DNA from: Gammaproteobacteria bacterium
GTDB lineage: Bacteria > Pseudomonadota > Gammaproteobacteria > Eutrophobiales > Eutrophobiaceae
Length of the DNA: 19,730 bases
Assembly (NCBI GenBank): GCA_018676275.1
Contig: JABHFC010000244.1
Span: forward strand, 1-19,730
Direction of reading: 5' to 3'
Shown piece by piece: positions 9,026 to 16,525 of this stretch (within the stretch, counting starts at the first letter, position 1; every line of letters starts with the position of its first letter). A program made the position numbers and the translations under genes. A model generated the notes under the pieces. That model was not told the DNA's origin, searched no databases, and saw only the letters and a list, made by a program, of their open reading frames with translations.

Positions 9026-10132
9026 TTACCGCTCCACTTCCGGAGAAAGTAGTTCCCGGGCAGGTTCACCAGCTTCCTGATCCAGCCTGAAAGACTCATC
9101 ACCGTTAATTGCATAAGTACGCAGAGCTTCCAGTGAAGAAGAAATATCAGGTAGAGCTGGATTTAAATCCAGGCTCTTCATTTGTGACAGTGAATCGAGA
9201 ATGTTTGCGACACCACTATCACTGCTATCGAAATATCTGTTTAACCACTCAGTAATAATATCTATCGAGACCTGCAGATTATCCGTATCTCTTCTCAATA
9301 CCGCGTAACGCGCCGATTCAAGTTGCAGACGTAAATTCTGATAAAGAAAATATTGTTGTTCAGGCATAAGAGTGGCGAGAGTTTCTTCGCCACGACGTGA
9401 AATGATCACCAGACCTTTAAGTTCCTGCCATACAGCAGACTTCAGTTGTTTCCATTTGCTGTCTTTTACGCCAACAGTTTCCGGCTGACTGGCATCACCC
9501 ACCTTTGCTTTTTGTAAGGGCAAGTCAATGACACGTCCAACAAGGTCAGACAAATACAATACCAGGCCGGCAATATCTACTTTGTTAACTGCCTTTAAAG
9601 TATTCATATCGTTTGCCAGTTGCTGGCGAACTACCAGCAGTCGTGGGTCAGCATTCTCTCGAAGTCTGTCATCGGCAGCTTGCAGGGCTGCCATCGCCAT
9701 GGATACATCAGCTTCCAGTTGCAATCGATGTATAGCAACAACTATTAAATGCTCGACCTCGGCCAGCTGCCAGTCATTATTGTCAGTCGCTTCCTCTAAA
9801 TTCAACGATCTTAGAGTGCCGTCCAGAGCCAACTGTTGTTGTTTAACTGCTTCCAGCTCCTGTCGTAACTTCTGGTTTTCCTGCTCAGAGCTCGACAAAG
9901 CTTTCACCAATCCCCCCAGCTTTGCATCAAGCTGCGTGATTACTGGTTTTACTTCATCTGGAGATTTTCTGAATTTGTCGAATTGAAAATAGACTGTACC
10001 AGACAAGCCCAGGGCAATAAGGCAAAGCAGGATAAGGAGTCCACTGGTAATAAAGGATCTACCTTTATTTGACGACTTTACCGGAGCCTCGTTTGTTGTA
10101 CTTATCTCCTTTTTGTCTGCTTCATCATTCAT
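9026..10132 (-). CDS. hemX: HemX family protein
   Basis: This 368-residue protein has a charged cytoplasmic N-terminus and one membrane helix at about 28-49. A predicted coiled coil follows at about 65-110, rich in Q, E, L and K, then a helical C-terminal domain. This is the HemX family found between hemD and hemY in gammaproteobacteria. Databases often call it uroporphyrinogen-III C-methyltransferase, but no SUMT methyltransferase domain is visible, so that activity should not be assumed. Its ATG overlaps the hemD end by 8 bases, implying translational coupling. A scaffolding role for haem enzymes at the membrane is inferred only. Confidence 0.88.
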   Translation of the reverse strand: MNDEADKKEISTTNEAPVKSSNKGRSFITSGLLILLCLIALGLSGTVYFQFDKFRKSPDEVKPVITQLDAKLGGLVKALSSSEQENQKLRQELEAVKQQQLALDGTLRSLNLEEATDNNDWQLAEVEHLIVVAIHRLQLEADVSMAMAALQAADDRLRENADPRLLVVRQQLANDMNTLKAVNKVDIAGLVLYLSDLVGRVIDLPLQKAKVGDASQPETVGVKDSKWKQLKSAVWQELKGLVIISRRGEETLATLMPEQQYFLYQNLRLQLESARYAVLRRDTDNLQVSIDIITEWLNRYFDSSDSGVANILDSLSQMKSLDLNPALPDISSSLEALRTYAINGDESFRLDQEAGEPARELLSPEVER

Positions 10133-10919
10133 TCTCTATTGCCTCAAACATTTCTCTTAGTGCCAGCATAAAGTCATCATCGCTATATCCTGCGGCCACT
10201 TTTATTTCAGCCCGAAAACCTGCAGACTCAGCCACAGTTTTCAGGCGTGGACTGATTACAACGAGCCGTGTATTTAAAAAAAGGGAACGTTCTTTTTCCC
10301 CGGTCATCTCCAGTAGATTCCGCATTCCTTCAGCACTGGTCACTAATACAACATCAGGTTTTTCTTCAAGCCAGATCTTGCTAATTTTTGTTGCTTCCAC
10401 GTCTGGCTTTATTCGACGATATAATTCTGCATATTGCACTTCTGCGCCACGCTCAAGTAATTTATCACGCAACAACTCTCTGCCGCCAACACCGCGTATA
10501 ATCAAGACTTTTTTACCTGCTACACTAGCCGACCCTAATTCGTCTATATCAAGTAACGCGTCACTACCGGTATTACTGTCTGTAAAAAACACATCAGTAA
10601 ACCCCACTCTTAATAATTCATCATGGGTACCCGCGCCAATCGCAATAATTGTCTTTGCCTGAATATGCCTGAATTTATCAGCCAGAGTTTGACTAGCGTA
10701 TTTTACGGCATTTCTACTGACAAAGATCAAAATATCAAAGTCATCAAGGCTTGCCAGCGATTGTTTTGCAGCCAGGACATCTTCCAGCGGTGCGATAGTT
10801 ATAGACGGTAAATGGAATGCCTTCCCGCCTGCATTAGCAATACTGTCTCGCAGATAATTCGACAGGCCGCCGGGACGCGTTACCAGTATTGATTTGCCTT
10901 GCAAATACCGGTCGCTCAT
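10125..10919 (-). CDS. hemD: uroporphyrinogen-III synthase
   Basis: This 264-residue protein fits HemD in length and in its two-lobed, loosely conserved sequence: LVTRPGG near the N-terminus, FVSRNAVKYA, AIGAGTHDEL, then YAELYRRIKP and VLVTSAEGMRNL in the second half. HemD cyclises hydroxymethylbilane with inversion of ring D to give uroporphyrinogen III, the branch point for haem, sirohaem and cobalamin. The family has few invariant residues, so identification rests on these segments together with position. It starts two bases after the hemC stop and overlaps hemX by 8 bases, a tightly coupled operon. Cytoplasmic; no unusual features. Confidence 0.92.
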   Translation of the reverse strand: MSDRYLQGKSILVTRPGGLSNYLRDSIANAGGKAFHLPSITIAPLEDVLAAKQSLASLDDFDILIFVSRNAVKYASQTLADKFRHIQAKTIIAIGAGTHDELLRVGFTDVFFTDSNTGSDALLDIDELGSASVAGKKVLIIRGVGGRELLRDKLLERGAEVQYAELYRRIKPDVEATKISKIWLEEKPDVVLVTSAEGMRNLLEMTGEKERSLFLNTRLVVISPRLKTVAESAGFRAEIKVAAGYSDDDFMLALREMFEAIENE

Positions 10920-10921
10920 CG

Positions 10922-11848
10922 CTATTGCTGCAATTCTTGCAATATTTGACCTGCTCCCATATCCAGTAATATTTGACCAAGTTTATCGCCCAATACCTCA
11001 GCATCAATTGCCGGGCCACTGAGGGAAGATTGAATCAGCTCACTTCCATCCAGTCTTCCAACCAGCGCGTGCATTGATAATTGCGTATCTTCTATTTGTG
11101 CATGGGCTGCGATAGGTACATGACAATCACCACCGAGTCGGCGATTAAGTGCTCTTTCAGCTTTTACACACAGCTGTGTAACATCATCCACCAGCGGCTC
11201 AATAAGCGGCATCAATTCCTCATTATCCGCTCGTGTTTCAATTCCAAGCGCCCCCTGACTTACAGCCGGCAACAAACTCTCCGGGCTAAAGTACTCGTTT
11301 ATTCGGTCCTGCAAACCCAGGCGTTTCATTCCTGCAGCTGCCAGAACCAAAGCATCATATTCCCCCTCATCCAGTTTTCTCAATCTGGTTCCAACATTTC
11401 CGCGAATATCCAGAATTTGGAACTGAGCCTGTTTCGCCTTCAATTGGCATCTACGACGTAAACTGGAAGTACCTATACGTGCATCATGGGGTAATTCGGA
11501 GAAATTTCTGAATTTATTTGAAACAAAAACATCGCGTGGATCTTCACGTTTGAGGACAACGGGTAAAGCCAGCTTTTCTGGTAACTCAATACTGACATCC
11601 TTCATGGAATGCACCGCTATATCTGCCTGTCCATTCAACAGAGCCTGTTCCAGTTCTTTAACGAATGCTCCTTTACCACCTAAACTTTCGAGACTTGCGT
11701 CCAGTAGTCGATCTGCTTCAGTAGTAATGCCCAGAATTTCCACTTGTAAATGTGGGTGCAAAGAACAAAGCGAGTCTCGCACAAAATTAGCCTGCCACAT
11801 AGCCAGCGGACTTTCGCGTGTAACGATACGAAGTGTAGAAGATGTCAT
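10922..11848 (-). CDS. hemC: hydroxymethylbilane synthase (porphobilinogen deaminase)
   Basis: This 308-residue protein is a clear HemC, which joins four porphobilinogens into hydroxymethylbilane using a covalent dipyrromethane cofactor. The cofactor cysteine is C242 in GGDCHVPIAAHA, and the catalytic aspartate is D84 in HSMKDV, at the same numbers as in E. coli. The anion-binding RGNVGTRLRKLDEG segment is also present. It is the first gene of hemCDXY, read leftwards, so its upstream region (11849-11964, shared with divergent gshB) should hold the operon promoter. The start ATG gives an N-terminus (TLRIVTRESPLAMWQA) typical of the family. Confidence 0.97.
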   Translation of the reverse strand: MTSSTLRIVTRESPLAMWQANFVRDSLCSLHPHLQVEILGITTEADRLLDASLESLGGKGAFVKELEQALLNGQADIAVHSMKDVSIELPEKLALPVVLKREDPRDVFVSNKFRNFSELPHDARIGTSSLRRRCQLKAKQAQFQILDIRGNVGTRLRKLDEGEYDALVLAAAGMKRLGLQDRINEYFSPESLLPAVSQGALGIETRADNEELMPLIEPLVDDVTQLCVKAERALNRRLGGDCHVPIAAHAQIEDTQLSMHALVGRLDGSELIQSSLSGPAIDAEVLGDKLGQILLDMGAGQILQELQQ

Positions 11849-11886
11849 TGTTTCTCTAACGAATTATTAATATTTTAAGTGCTTTT

Positions 11887-11909
11887 GTATGCAGATTTGT
11901 CTGGCATAC
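11887..11909. promoter_or_regulatory. dyad in the hemC/gshB divergent intergenic region
   Basis: An inverted repeat, GTATGC-AGA / TCT-G-GCATAC around a 4-base TTTG centre, lies in the gap between the divergent hemC and gshB genes. The outer 6 bp are perfect and the inner 3 bp pair after a single-base bulge. It is not followed by a T-run on either strand, so it is not an intrinsic terminator. Its place between two divergent promoters makes an operator plausible. A weak + strand promoter, TTGTAT (11886-11891) with TACATT 16 bases later, overlaps it. Confidence 0.35.
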
Positions 11910-11964
11910 ATTAACAGCCATCACTATGATCTAACAAATACATTAAATAGTGACAATTCAATAC

Positions 11965-12909
11965 ATGAAACTGGGCGTCATAATGGATCCCATCAGCGGG
12001 ATAAACGTGAAAAAGGACAGCACGCTGGCAATGCTGTTGGCTGCGCAGTCTAGATGTTGGGACATTTATTACATGGAAATGAATGATCTTTATGTCGACG
12101 CAGGCCAAAGCATGGCCAGAACACGTCAATTGTCAGTGTGTGATGATGCAAGTGACTGGTACCAGTTTAAAGATGAAGAAGTCAAAGCTCTTTCCGATCT
12201 TGACGTGATACTGATGCGCAAGGATCCACCCTTCGACATGGAATTTATCTACGCCACATACATACTGGAACTTGCGATGAACAGCGGCGTGTTGGTGGTA
12301 AACAGACCTGCCAGTTTGCGCGATGCCAACGAGAAAATGTTTATTACTCATTTTCCTCAATGCATTGCACCAACTCTGGTTACCCGTGACGCCGATCGTA
12401 TTAACCAGTTCGTAGAAAAGCATGATGAAATTATTCTGAAGCCACTGGATGGCATGGGTGGCAGTTCTATTTTTCGTATCAAACGGGGAGACCCGAATAC
12501 CAGTGTAGTCATTGAAACTCTTACCTCCTTGCAGACTCGATATATCATGGTGCAAAAATTTATCAGTGAAATCAGTGCGGGGGATAAGCGTATATTGCTG
12601 ATCAATGGCGTACCTGTTGACTACGCTCTGGCCCGCGTACCTCTTGCGGGAGAGACCAGGGGTAATCTTGCTGCCGGCGGGACTGGCAAAGGAGTCGAGC
12701 TTAGTGATCGGGACAGATGGATTTGTGAACAAGTTGCTCCGACACTTCGTGAAAAGGGTCTAATCTTTGTTGGTCTGGATGTTATCGGGGACTACCTTAC
12801 TGAAATAAATGTTACCAGCCCCACCTGTATTCGCGAACTGGATAAAATCTACGATATGGATATAGCCGGAATGTTAATGGATTCTATCGAAAGCACTGTG
12901 CAAGAATAA
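11965..12909 (+). CDS. gshB: glutathione synthetase
   Basis: GshB ligates gamma-glutamylcysteine and glycine using ATP. The protein follows E. coli GshB throughout: MKLGVIMDPIS at the N-terminus, LMRKDPPFDMEFIYATYILE, the ATP-grasp segment ILKPLDGMGGSSIFR, a GGETRGN-like glycine-rich loop (AGETRGNLAAGG), and the C-terminal LTEINVTSPTCIRE block with the metal-binding E and N. I choose the ATG at 11965 (314 residues) because the homologous N-terminus begins there; an in-frame GTG at 11950 would add five residues. Neither start has a good ribosome site. It is the first gene of the long rightward block, ahead of tonB as in Pseudomonas. Confidence 0.95.
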   Translation: MKLGVIMDPISGINVKKDSTLAMLLAAQSRCWDIYYMEMNDLYVDAGQSMARTRQLSVCDDASDWYQFKDEEVKALSDLDVILMRKDPPFDMEFIYATYILELAMNSGVLVVNRPASLRDANEKMFITHFPQCIAPTLVTRDADRINQFVEKHDEIILKPLDGMGGSSIFRIKRGDPNTSVVIETLTSLQTRYIMVQKFISEISAGDKRILLINGVPVDYALARVPLAGETRGNLAAGGTGKGVELSDRDRWICEQVAPTLREKGLIFVGLDVIGDYLTEINVTSPTCIRELDKIYDMDIAGMLMDSIESTVQE

Positions 12910-12938
12910 TCTCGCATCGAATCAATTCTTCAGCAGCT

Positions 12939-12944
12939 TATAAT
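12939..12944 (+). promoter_or_regulatory. possible -10 box upstream of tonB
   Basis: A perfect TATAAT lies in the 65-base gap between gshB and tonB, 30 bases before the TTG start. No clear -35 element stands at the right distance. No Fur-box-like repeat was seen nearby. tonB may therefore have its own weak promoter or rely on read-through from gshB. Confidence 0.3.
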
Positions 12945-12974
12945 GCTCCCTATAAAAAGTCGGAATAAAGTACA

Positions 12975-13940
12975 TTGAGTGAAGCTGTCATACGTCCCAA
13001 TATCACCCCTGCTGATCGTCTGGGATTAACTTTCTGCCTGGCTATTATCTGTCATGCCGTAATCGTACTGGGCATTACTTTCGCATCAGAAGATATTCGC
13101 CAACCCCGCTACAACAGTATGGATATTGTACTCGTTCAACAACGCAGCAAGAACAACGAGGAAGCCAAACTACTCGCTCAGGCGAGTCTTGAAGGTGGAG
13201 GCGATACGGAAGAAGAAGTATCACCTTCAACACCATTGCCACCCCCTTTTCCAGATAACACACCAAAGGTTGCAGCACCACCGCCAGCAAGCCCACCGCC
13301 AGAACCAACCTCAAACACTGCCTCTGAGGCCAGTGTAGAAACGAAGGTAGAACCGGTAAGCGCGCGTGAACTACTCGCCGTTGAAGGCAAAGAGTCTGAA
13401 ACAAAGATATCTGATCTGGTACAGCCGCAGAAGAAGGAGGCGCCAAAGCCAAACAAGGCGGAGAATACCGTCAAGAAGAAAAAGAAAATTCAGCCCAGAC
13501 CAAGCGCGGCCTCATTACTGGCAATCAGTCATGAAATTGCCTCCCTGAATGCGAAAGTTGAACGCAATCTGGTAGCAAAGTCCGAACGACCAAAACGTAA
13601 ATTTATTTCAGCCAGTACGCAGGAATACAAGTACGCAGCCTACATGGAAGCATGGCGAGCAAAAGTTGAACGTGTAGGCAATCTAAATTACCCGGAAAAG
13701 GCCAGAAAACGAAAATTGACAGGTAGTCTTGTTCTCGCTGTGGCATTGAACCCTGACGGCAGTATTAACGATATCATCGTGCGCAGATCCTCCGGTCACA
13801 AGGTGCTTGATGACTCGGCTATACGTATCGTTAGACTCGCCGCTCCCTATTCACCTTTCCCCGATGCCATACTGAAAGAGACTGACATTCTTCATATTAC
13901 CCGGACCTGGCAATTTCTGAACAACCGCGGATTCAAATAA
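12975..13940 (+). CDS. tonB: TonB family energy transducer
   Basis: This 321-residue protein has the TonB plan: a short cytoplasmic N-terminus, one membrane anchor at about 16-36, a proline-rich region at about 84-112 (LPPPFPDN, PPPASPPPEPT), a Lys/Pro-rich spacer, and a C-terminal TonB domain at about 225-315 with NYPEKARKRKLTGSL. TonB proteins carry proton-motive energy from ExbBD to outer-membrane receptors. No exbB/exbD or receptor gene is nearby. In Pseudomonas the gene at this place, between gshB and algH, is tonB3, tied to twitching motility rather than iron uptake, so siderophore transport should not be assumed. The start must be the TTG at 12975: an in-frame TAA lies at 12966-12968 and no ATG or GTG follows before the membrane helix. 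GGAA sits about 9 bases upstream. Confidence 0.9.
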   Translation: MSEAVIRPNITPADRLGLTFCLAIICHAVIVLGITFASEDIRQPRYNSMDIVLVQQRSKNNEEAKLLAQASLEGGGDTEEEVSPSTPLPPPFPDNTPKVAAPPPASPPPEPTSNTASEASVETKVEPVSARELLAVEGKESETKISDLVQPQKKEAPKPNKAENTVKKKKKIQPRPSAASLLAISHEIASLNAKVERNLVAKSERPKRKFISASTQEYKYAAYMEAWRAKVERVGNLNYPEKARKRKLTGSLVLAVALNPDGSINDIIVRRSSGHKVLDDSAIRIVRLAAPYSPFPDAILKETDILHITRTWQFLNNRGFK

Positions 13941-14035
13941 TTTTTTCAAGATTCCATTTTTTACTTCTGTTATTTCTTAAAAATTCACTATTTAAAACGA
14001 TAGTTTTTTCCGATCCAGATAGATATGATTAAGAC

Positions 14036-14596
14036 ATGCGGTTGTCCAATTTGACAAACCAGTTCTTGATCGCCATGCCTGGCTTGATAGACCCCAATTT
14101 TTATCACACTGTGACCTATATATGCGTGCACAACGAAGAAGGGGCTATGGGCATAGTCATTAATCGCCCACTGGATATGGCGCTTGGTGATGTTCTCTCA
14201 CAAATGGACATGACTCCGCGCGACAAAAAAGTTGATCAACTGCCTGTTTATCATGGCGGTCCGGTTCAACCGGACAGAGGTTTTGTTTTGCATGAGCCAC
14301 TGTCAAGCTGGGAGTCCTCCATTAATGTCAATGATGCTGTTGGTGTAACAACCTCAAGGGATATTCTGCAAGCCATCTCTGAAGGCGGCGGCCCGAAAGA
14401 ATCTATGGTCGCGCTTGGCTATGCAGGCTGGTCAGCAGGTCAGTTGGAACAGGAAATTATGGACAATGCCTGGCTAAGTGGACCGGCAGAAGCTGATGTG
14501 ATTTTTAAAACCCCCTGTGAAAAACGCTGGATGACTGCCGCCTCACTGCTTGGTGTCGATATGAACAGGCTTTCGTTCGATATTGGTCACGCGTGA
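14036..14596 (+). CDS. yqgE: YqgE/AlgH family protein (DUF179)
   Basis: This 186-residue protein matches the YqgE/AlgH family over its full length: QFLIAMPGLIDPNF near the start, GAMGIVINRPL, a glycine-rich YHGGPVQPDRGFVLH block, TSRDIL, and the C-terminal ALGYAGWSAGQLEQEI and NAWL segments. In Pseudomonas the orthologue AlgH was linked to alginate regulation, but the biochemical role of the family is unknown. Its stop overlaps the start of the YqgF gene (GTGA), so the two are translationally coupled, as in many gammaproteobacteria. The 95-base AT-rich gap upstream of its ATG holds no clear ribosome site or promoter. Confidence 0.93.
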   Translation: MRLSNLTNQFLIAMPGLIDPNFYHTVTYICVHNEEGAMGIVINRPLDMALGDVLSQMDMTPRDKKVDQLPVYHGGPVQPDRGFVLHEPLSSWESSINVNDAVGVTTSRDILQAISEGGGPKESMVALGYAGWSAGQLEQEIMDNAWLSGPAEADVIFKTPCEKRWMTAASLLGVDMNRLSFDIGHA

Positions 14597-15021
14597 GCAA
14601 CAAAGTATTTCTCTGTTTCGACCATGGTGAAAAGCGAATCGGCGTCGCCGTAGGACAGTCCATTACCGCAACTGCTACTCCACTGGAAACACTCAAGTGC
14701 GTAAACGGCAAACCTGACTGGCAACAGATTGCCAGACTGATCAAACAGTGGCAACCAAGCGAATTTGTTATTGGTTTGCCTTTAACAATGGAGGGAGAAA
14801 GACAGAAAGCGACCGAGTCGGCGGAAAGATTTTCCAGACAACTTAATGGCCGTTACCTCCTGCCCGTGCATCTGGCAGATGAGCGTTTATCTTCTGTGGA
14901 GGCAAAACACCGCTTGAAAGATAGCTATAATGTTGACCCTGTAGCCGCACAAATAATCCTTGAATCCTGGCTGGCAAATCAGGCCCTGCAGAAAACTGAT
15001 GCTACAATACCGGATCACTAA
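14593..15021 (+). CDS. yqgF: YqgF/RuvX family RNase H-fold nuclease (pre-16S rRNA processing)
   Basis: This 142-residue protein has the RNase H-like fold motifs of YqgF. The first acidic residue is D10 in CFDHGEKRIGVAVG, followed by VIGLPLTMEG, then DERLSS with D96 and E97, and finally D115 in DPVAAQIILESW. The family is assigned to 16S rRNA 5'-end maturation in E. coli and is also called a Holliday-junction resolvase homologue (RuvX). It starts at a GTG that overlaps the yqgE stop by four bases. Length and motif spacing are normal, so it is probably active. The pyrR start follows 17 bases later. Confidence 0.93.
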   Translation: MSNKVFLCFDHGEKRIGVAVGQSITATATPLETLKCVNGKPDWQQIARLIKQWQPSEFVIGLPLTMEGERQKATESAERFSRQLNGRYLLPVHLADERLSSVEAKHRLKDSYNVDPVAAQIILESWLANQALQKTDATIPDH

Positions 15022-15038
15022 CACATTTTTTTGCATAA

Positions 15039-15539
15039 ATGAGCTCAGATAAACACGATATTGACGAAATACTGGCTGAAATGCACAGTCAGCTACTCTC
15101 CTATCTGAAAAAATCGAACATCAGTGAGCCCTTGATTATCGGCATTCAGACGGGCGGTTTGTGGATTGCTGAAAAAATGCGCTCATCACTCAATATTGGT
15201 TCACCTGTAGGAGAGCTAAATATTGCTTTTTATCGTGACGATTTCAGTCGTATTGGCCTTCATCCCCGGGTAACACCGTCGAGCCTGCCATTTGAAATTG
15301 AAGACAGGCATATCATTCTTGTTGACGATGTATTGCACACGGGACGTACAATACGCGCTGCAATGAACGAAATTTTCGACTATGGCAGACCGGCAAGTAT
15401 CACTCTCGCTGTGCTTATTGATCGCAGCGGACGTGAATTACCCATACAAGCTGATGTCGTCGGAAAAAGATTAGCGCTGAAAACCGATGAACATGTTAAA
15501 CTCCTTGGCCCAGAACCCCTGGCTCTGGAATTTAAGTAA
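15039..15539 (+). CDS. pyrR: PyrR family regulator / uracil phosphoribosyltransferase
   Basis: This 166-residue type I phosphoribosyltransferase carries the PRPP-binding loop ILVDDVLHTGRT with D96, D97, T101 and G102, and the PyrR-like LIGIQTGGLWIAE and EIFDYGRP segments. PyrR binds UMP and pyr mRNA in Bacillus to control attenuation and often has weak uracil phosphoribosyltransferase activity. Here only 17 bases separate it from yqgF and five from pyrB, leaving no room for a Bacillus-type attenuator between these genes. Any regulation must act differently or elsewhere, as is thought for Pseudomonas PyrR. Gene order pyrR-pyrB-pyrC' matches pseudomonads. Confidence 0.92.
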   Translation: MSSDKHDIDEILAEMHSQLLSYLKKSNISEPLIIGIQTGGLWIAEKMRSSLNIGSPVGELNIAFYRDDFSRIGLHPRVTPSSLPFEIEDRHIILVDDVLHTGRTIRAAMNEIFDYGRPASITLAVLIDRSGRELPIQADVVGKRLALKTDEHVKLLGPEPLALEFK

Positions 15540-15544
15540 CGCGA

Positions 15545-16525
15545 ATGACGTCAAACAATATTCAACTCGACAATAACGGACGCCTTAAGCATTTTCTGAC
15601 CACTGAAGGTTTAAATAAAAACCTTCTTCTCAATATCCTTGACCACGCAGAATCTTTCGCCGGTGTTGGTGACCGCGCGGTAAAAAAGGTACCTCTCCTG
15701 CGCGGTAAAACCATAGTTAATCTGTTCTTCGAACCCAGCACCCGCACCCGTACAACTTTCGAACTGGCGGCCAAGCGTCTTTCTGCTGACGTGCTCAATA
15801 TCAATATTGCTCAGTCTGCGACAAGCAAAGGAGAGTCCTTACAGGATACCTTGCGAACCCTTGAGGCTATGCATTGCGACATGTTTGTTGTGCGCCACGG
15901 CAGCAGCGGTGCAGCCCATTTTATGGCTAAACATGTTTCTCCGCGAATTCGCATCATAAATGCCGGCGATGGCAATCATGCTCACCCTACCCAGGCGATG
16001 CTGGACATGTTTACCATTCGGCATCACAAAAAAGATTTCTCCAGATTGAAAGTGGCTATAGTTGGCGACATCATGCACTCACGTGTAGCACGCTCAGAGA
16101 TTCACGCTTTGACAACGCTGGGTGTTAATGAAGTCAGAGTTATTGCTCCTCTTACATTGCTACCGGCCCGGGTAGAGACTCTTGGCGTTCACGTGTTTCA
16201 CGAACTGGAAGCAGGTTTGGAAGATGTGGATGTAGTTATCATGCTACGTTTGCAGCGGGAACGAATGCGTAGCGCCCTGCTACCCAGTGAACAGGAATAC
16301 TTCCATAACTATGGACTGACAGAGAAGAGACTTCAGGTAGCGAAAGATGATGCCATAGTAATGCATCCCGGACCGATAAATCGCGGTGTAGAAATTGACA
16401 CTCATGTGGCTGATGGCGAACGCTCTGTTATTTTACAACAGGTAAGCCATGGAATTGCGGTAAGGATGGCAGTCATGGCTATGAGCATGGGCTCACTCGT
16501 TGATAAGCAGGAAGAGAAGACCTGA
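15545..16525 (+). CDS. pyrB: aspartate carbamoyltransferase catalytic chain
   Basis: This 326-residue protein catalyses the first committed pyrimidine step, carbamoyl phosphate plus aspartate to carbamoyl aspartate. The carbamoyl-phosphate loop is FFEPSTRTRTTFE with S65, T66, R67 and T68. The mobile 80s loop (SATSKGES, K95), HPTQ at 147-150, and the aspartate-binding MLRLQRERM block are all present. It is longer at the N-terminus than E. coli PyrB and overlaps the pyrC' gene by one base (TGATG). No pyrI regulatory chain is encoded, so this is probably the class A type ATCase, a dodecamer of PyrB with the inactive dihydroorotase PyrC' that follows. Confidence 0.97.
   Translation: MTSNNIQLDNNGRLKHFLTTEGLNKNLLLNILDHAESFAGVGDRAVKKVPLLRGKTIVNLFFEPSTRTRTTFELAAKRLSADVLNINIAQSATSKGESLQDTLRTLEAMHCDMFVVRHGSSGAAHFMAKHVSPRIRIINAGDGNHAHPTQAMLDMFTIRHHKKDFSRLKVAIVGDIMHSRVARSEIHALTTLGVNEVRVIAPLTLLPARVETLGVHVFHELEAGLEDVDVVIMLRLQRERMRSALLPSEQEYFHNYGLTEKRLQVAKDDAIVMHPGPINRGVEIDTHVADGERSVILQQVSHGIAVRMAVMAMSMGSLVDKQEEKT

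Noticed and set aside
9022..9114. Longer HemY starting at an ATG at 9114, overlapping hemX by about 90 bases
   Set aside because: The extra 31 residues come from the hemX coding region in another frame and have no counterpart in HemY proteins. The GTG at 9021 gives a family-like N-terminus and normal gene spacing.
9528..10662. Long open frames on the + strand at 9528-9986 and 10069-10662
   Set aside because: They lie antisense to hemX and hemD, have low-complexity Ser/Ala-rich products and no family resemblance. They are shadows of the real genes.
12133..12732. 199-codon open frame on the - strand inside gshB
   Set aside because: gshB is unambiguous on the other strand; the antisense product shows no motif and its length follows from the codon bias of gshB.
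13075..13474. Open frames on both strands inside the proline-rich part of tonB
   Set aside because: The repetitive Pro/Lys coding sequence keeps other frames open by chance. Their products are low complexity and lack start signals.
14024..14029. TATGAT as a -10 box for yqgE
   Set aside because: It lies only seven bases before the start codon, which would give an essentially leaderless transcript, and no -35 box is at a suitable distance.
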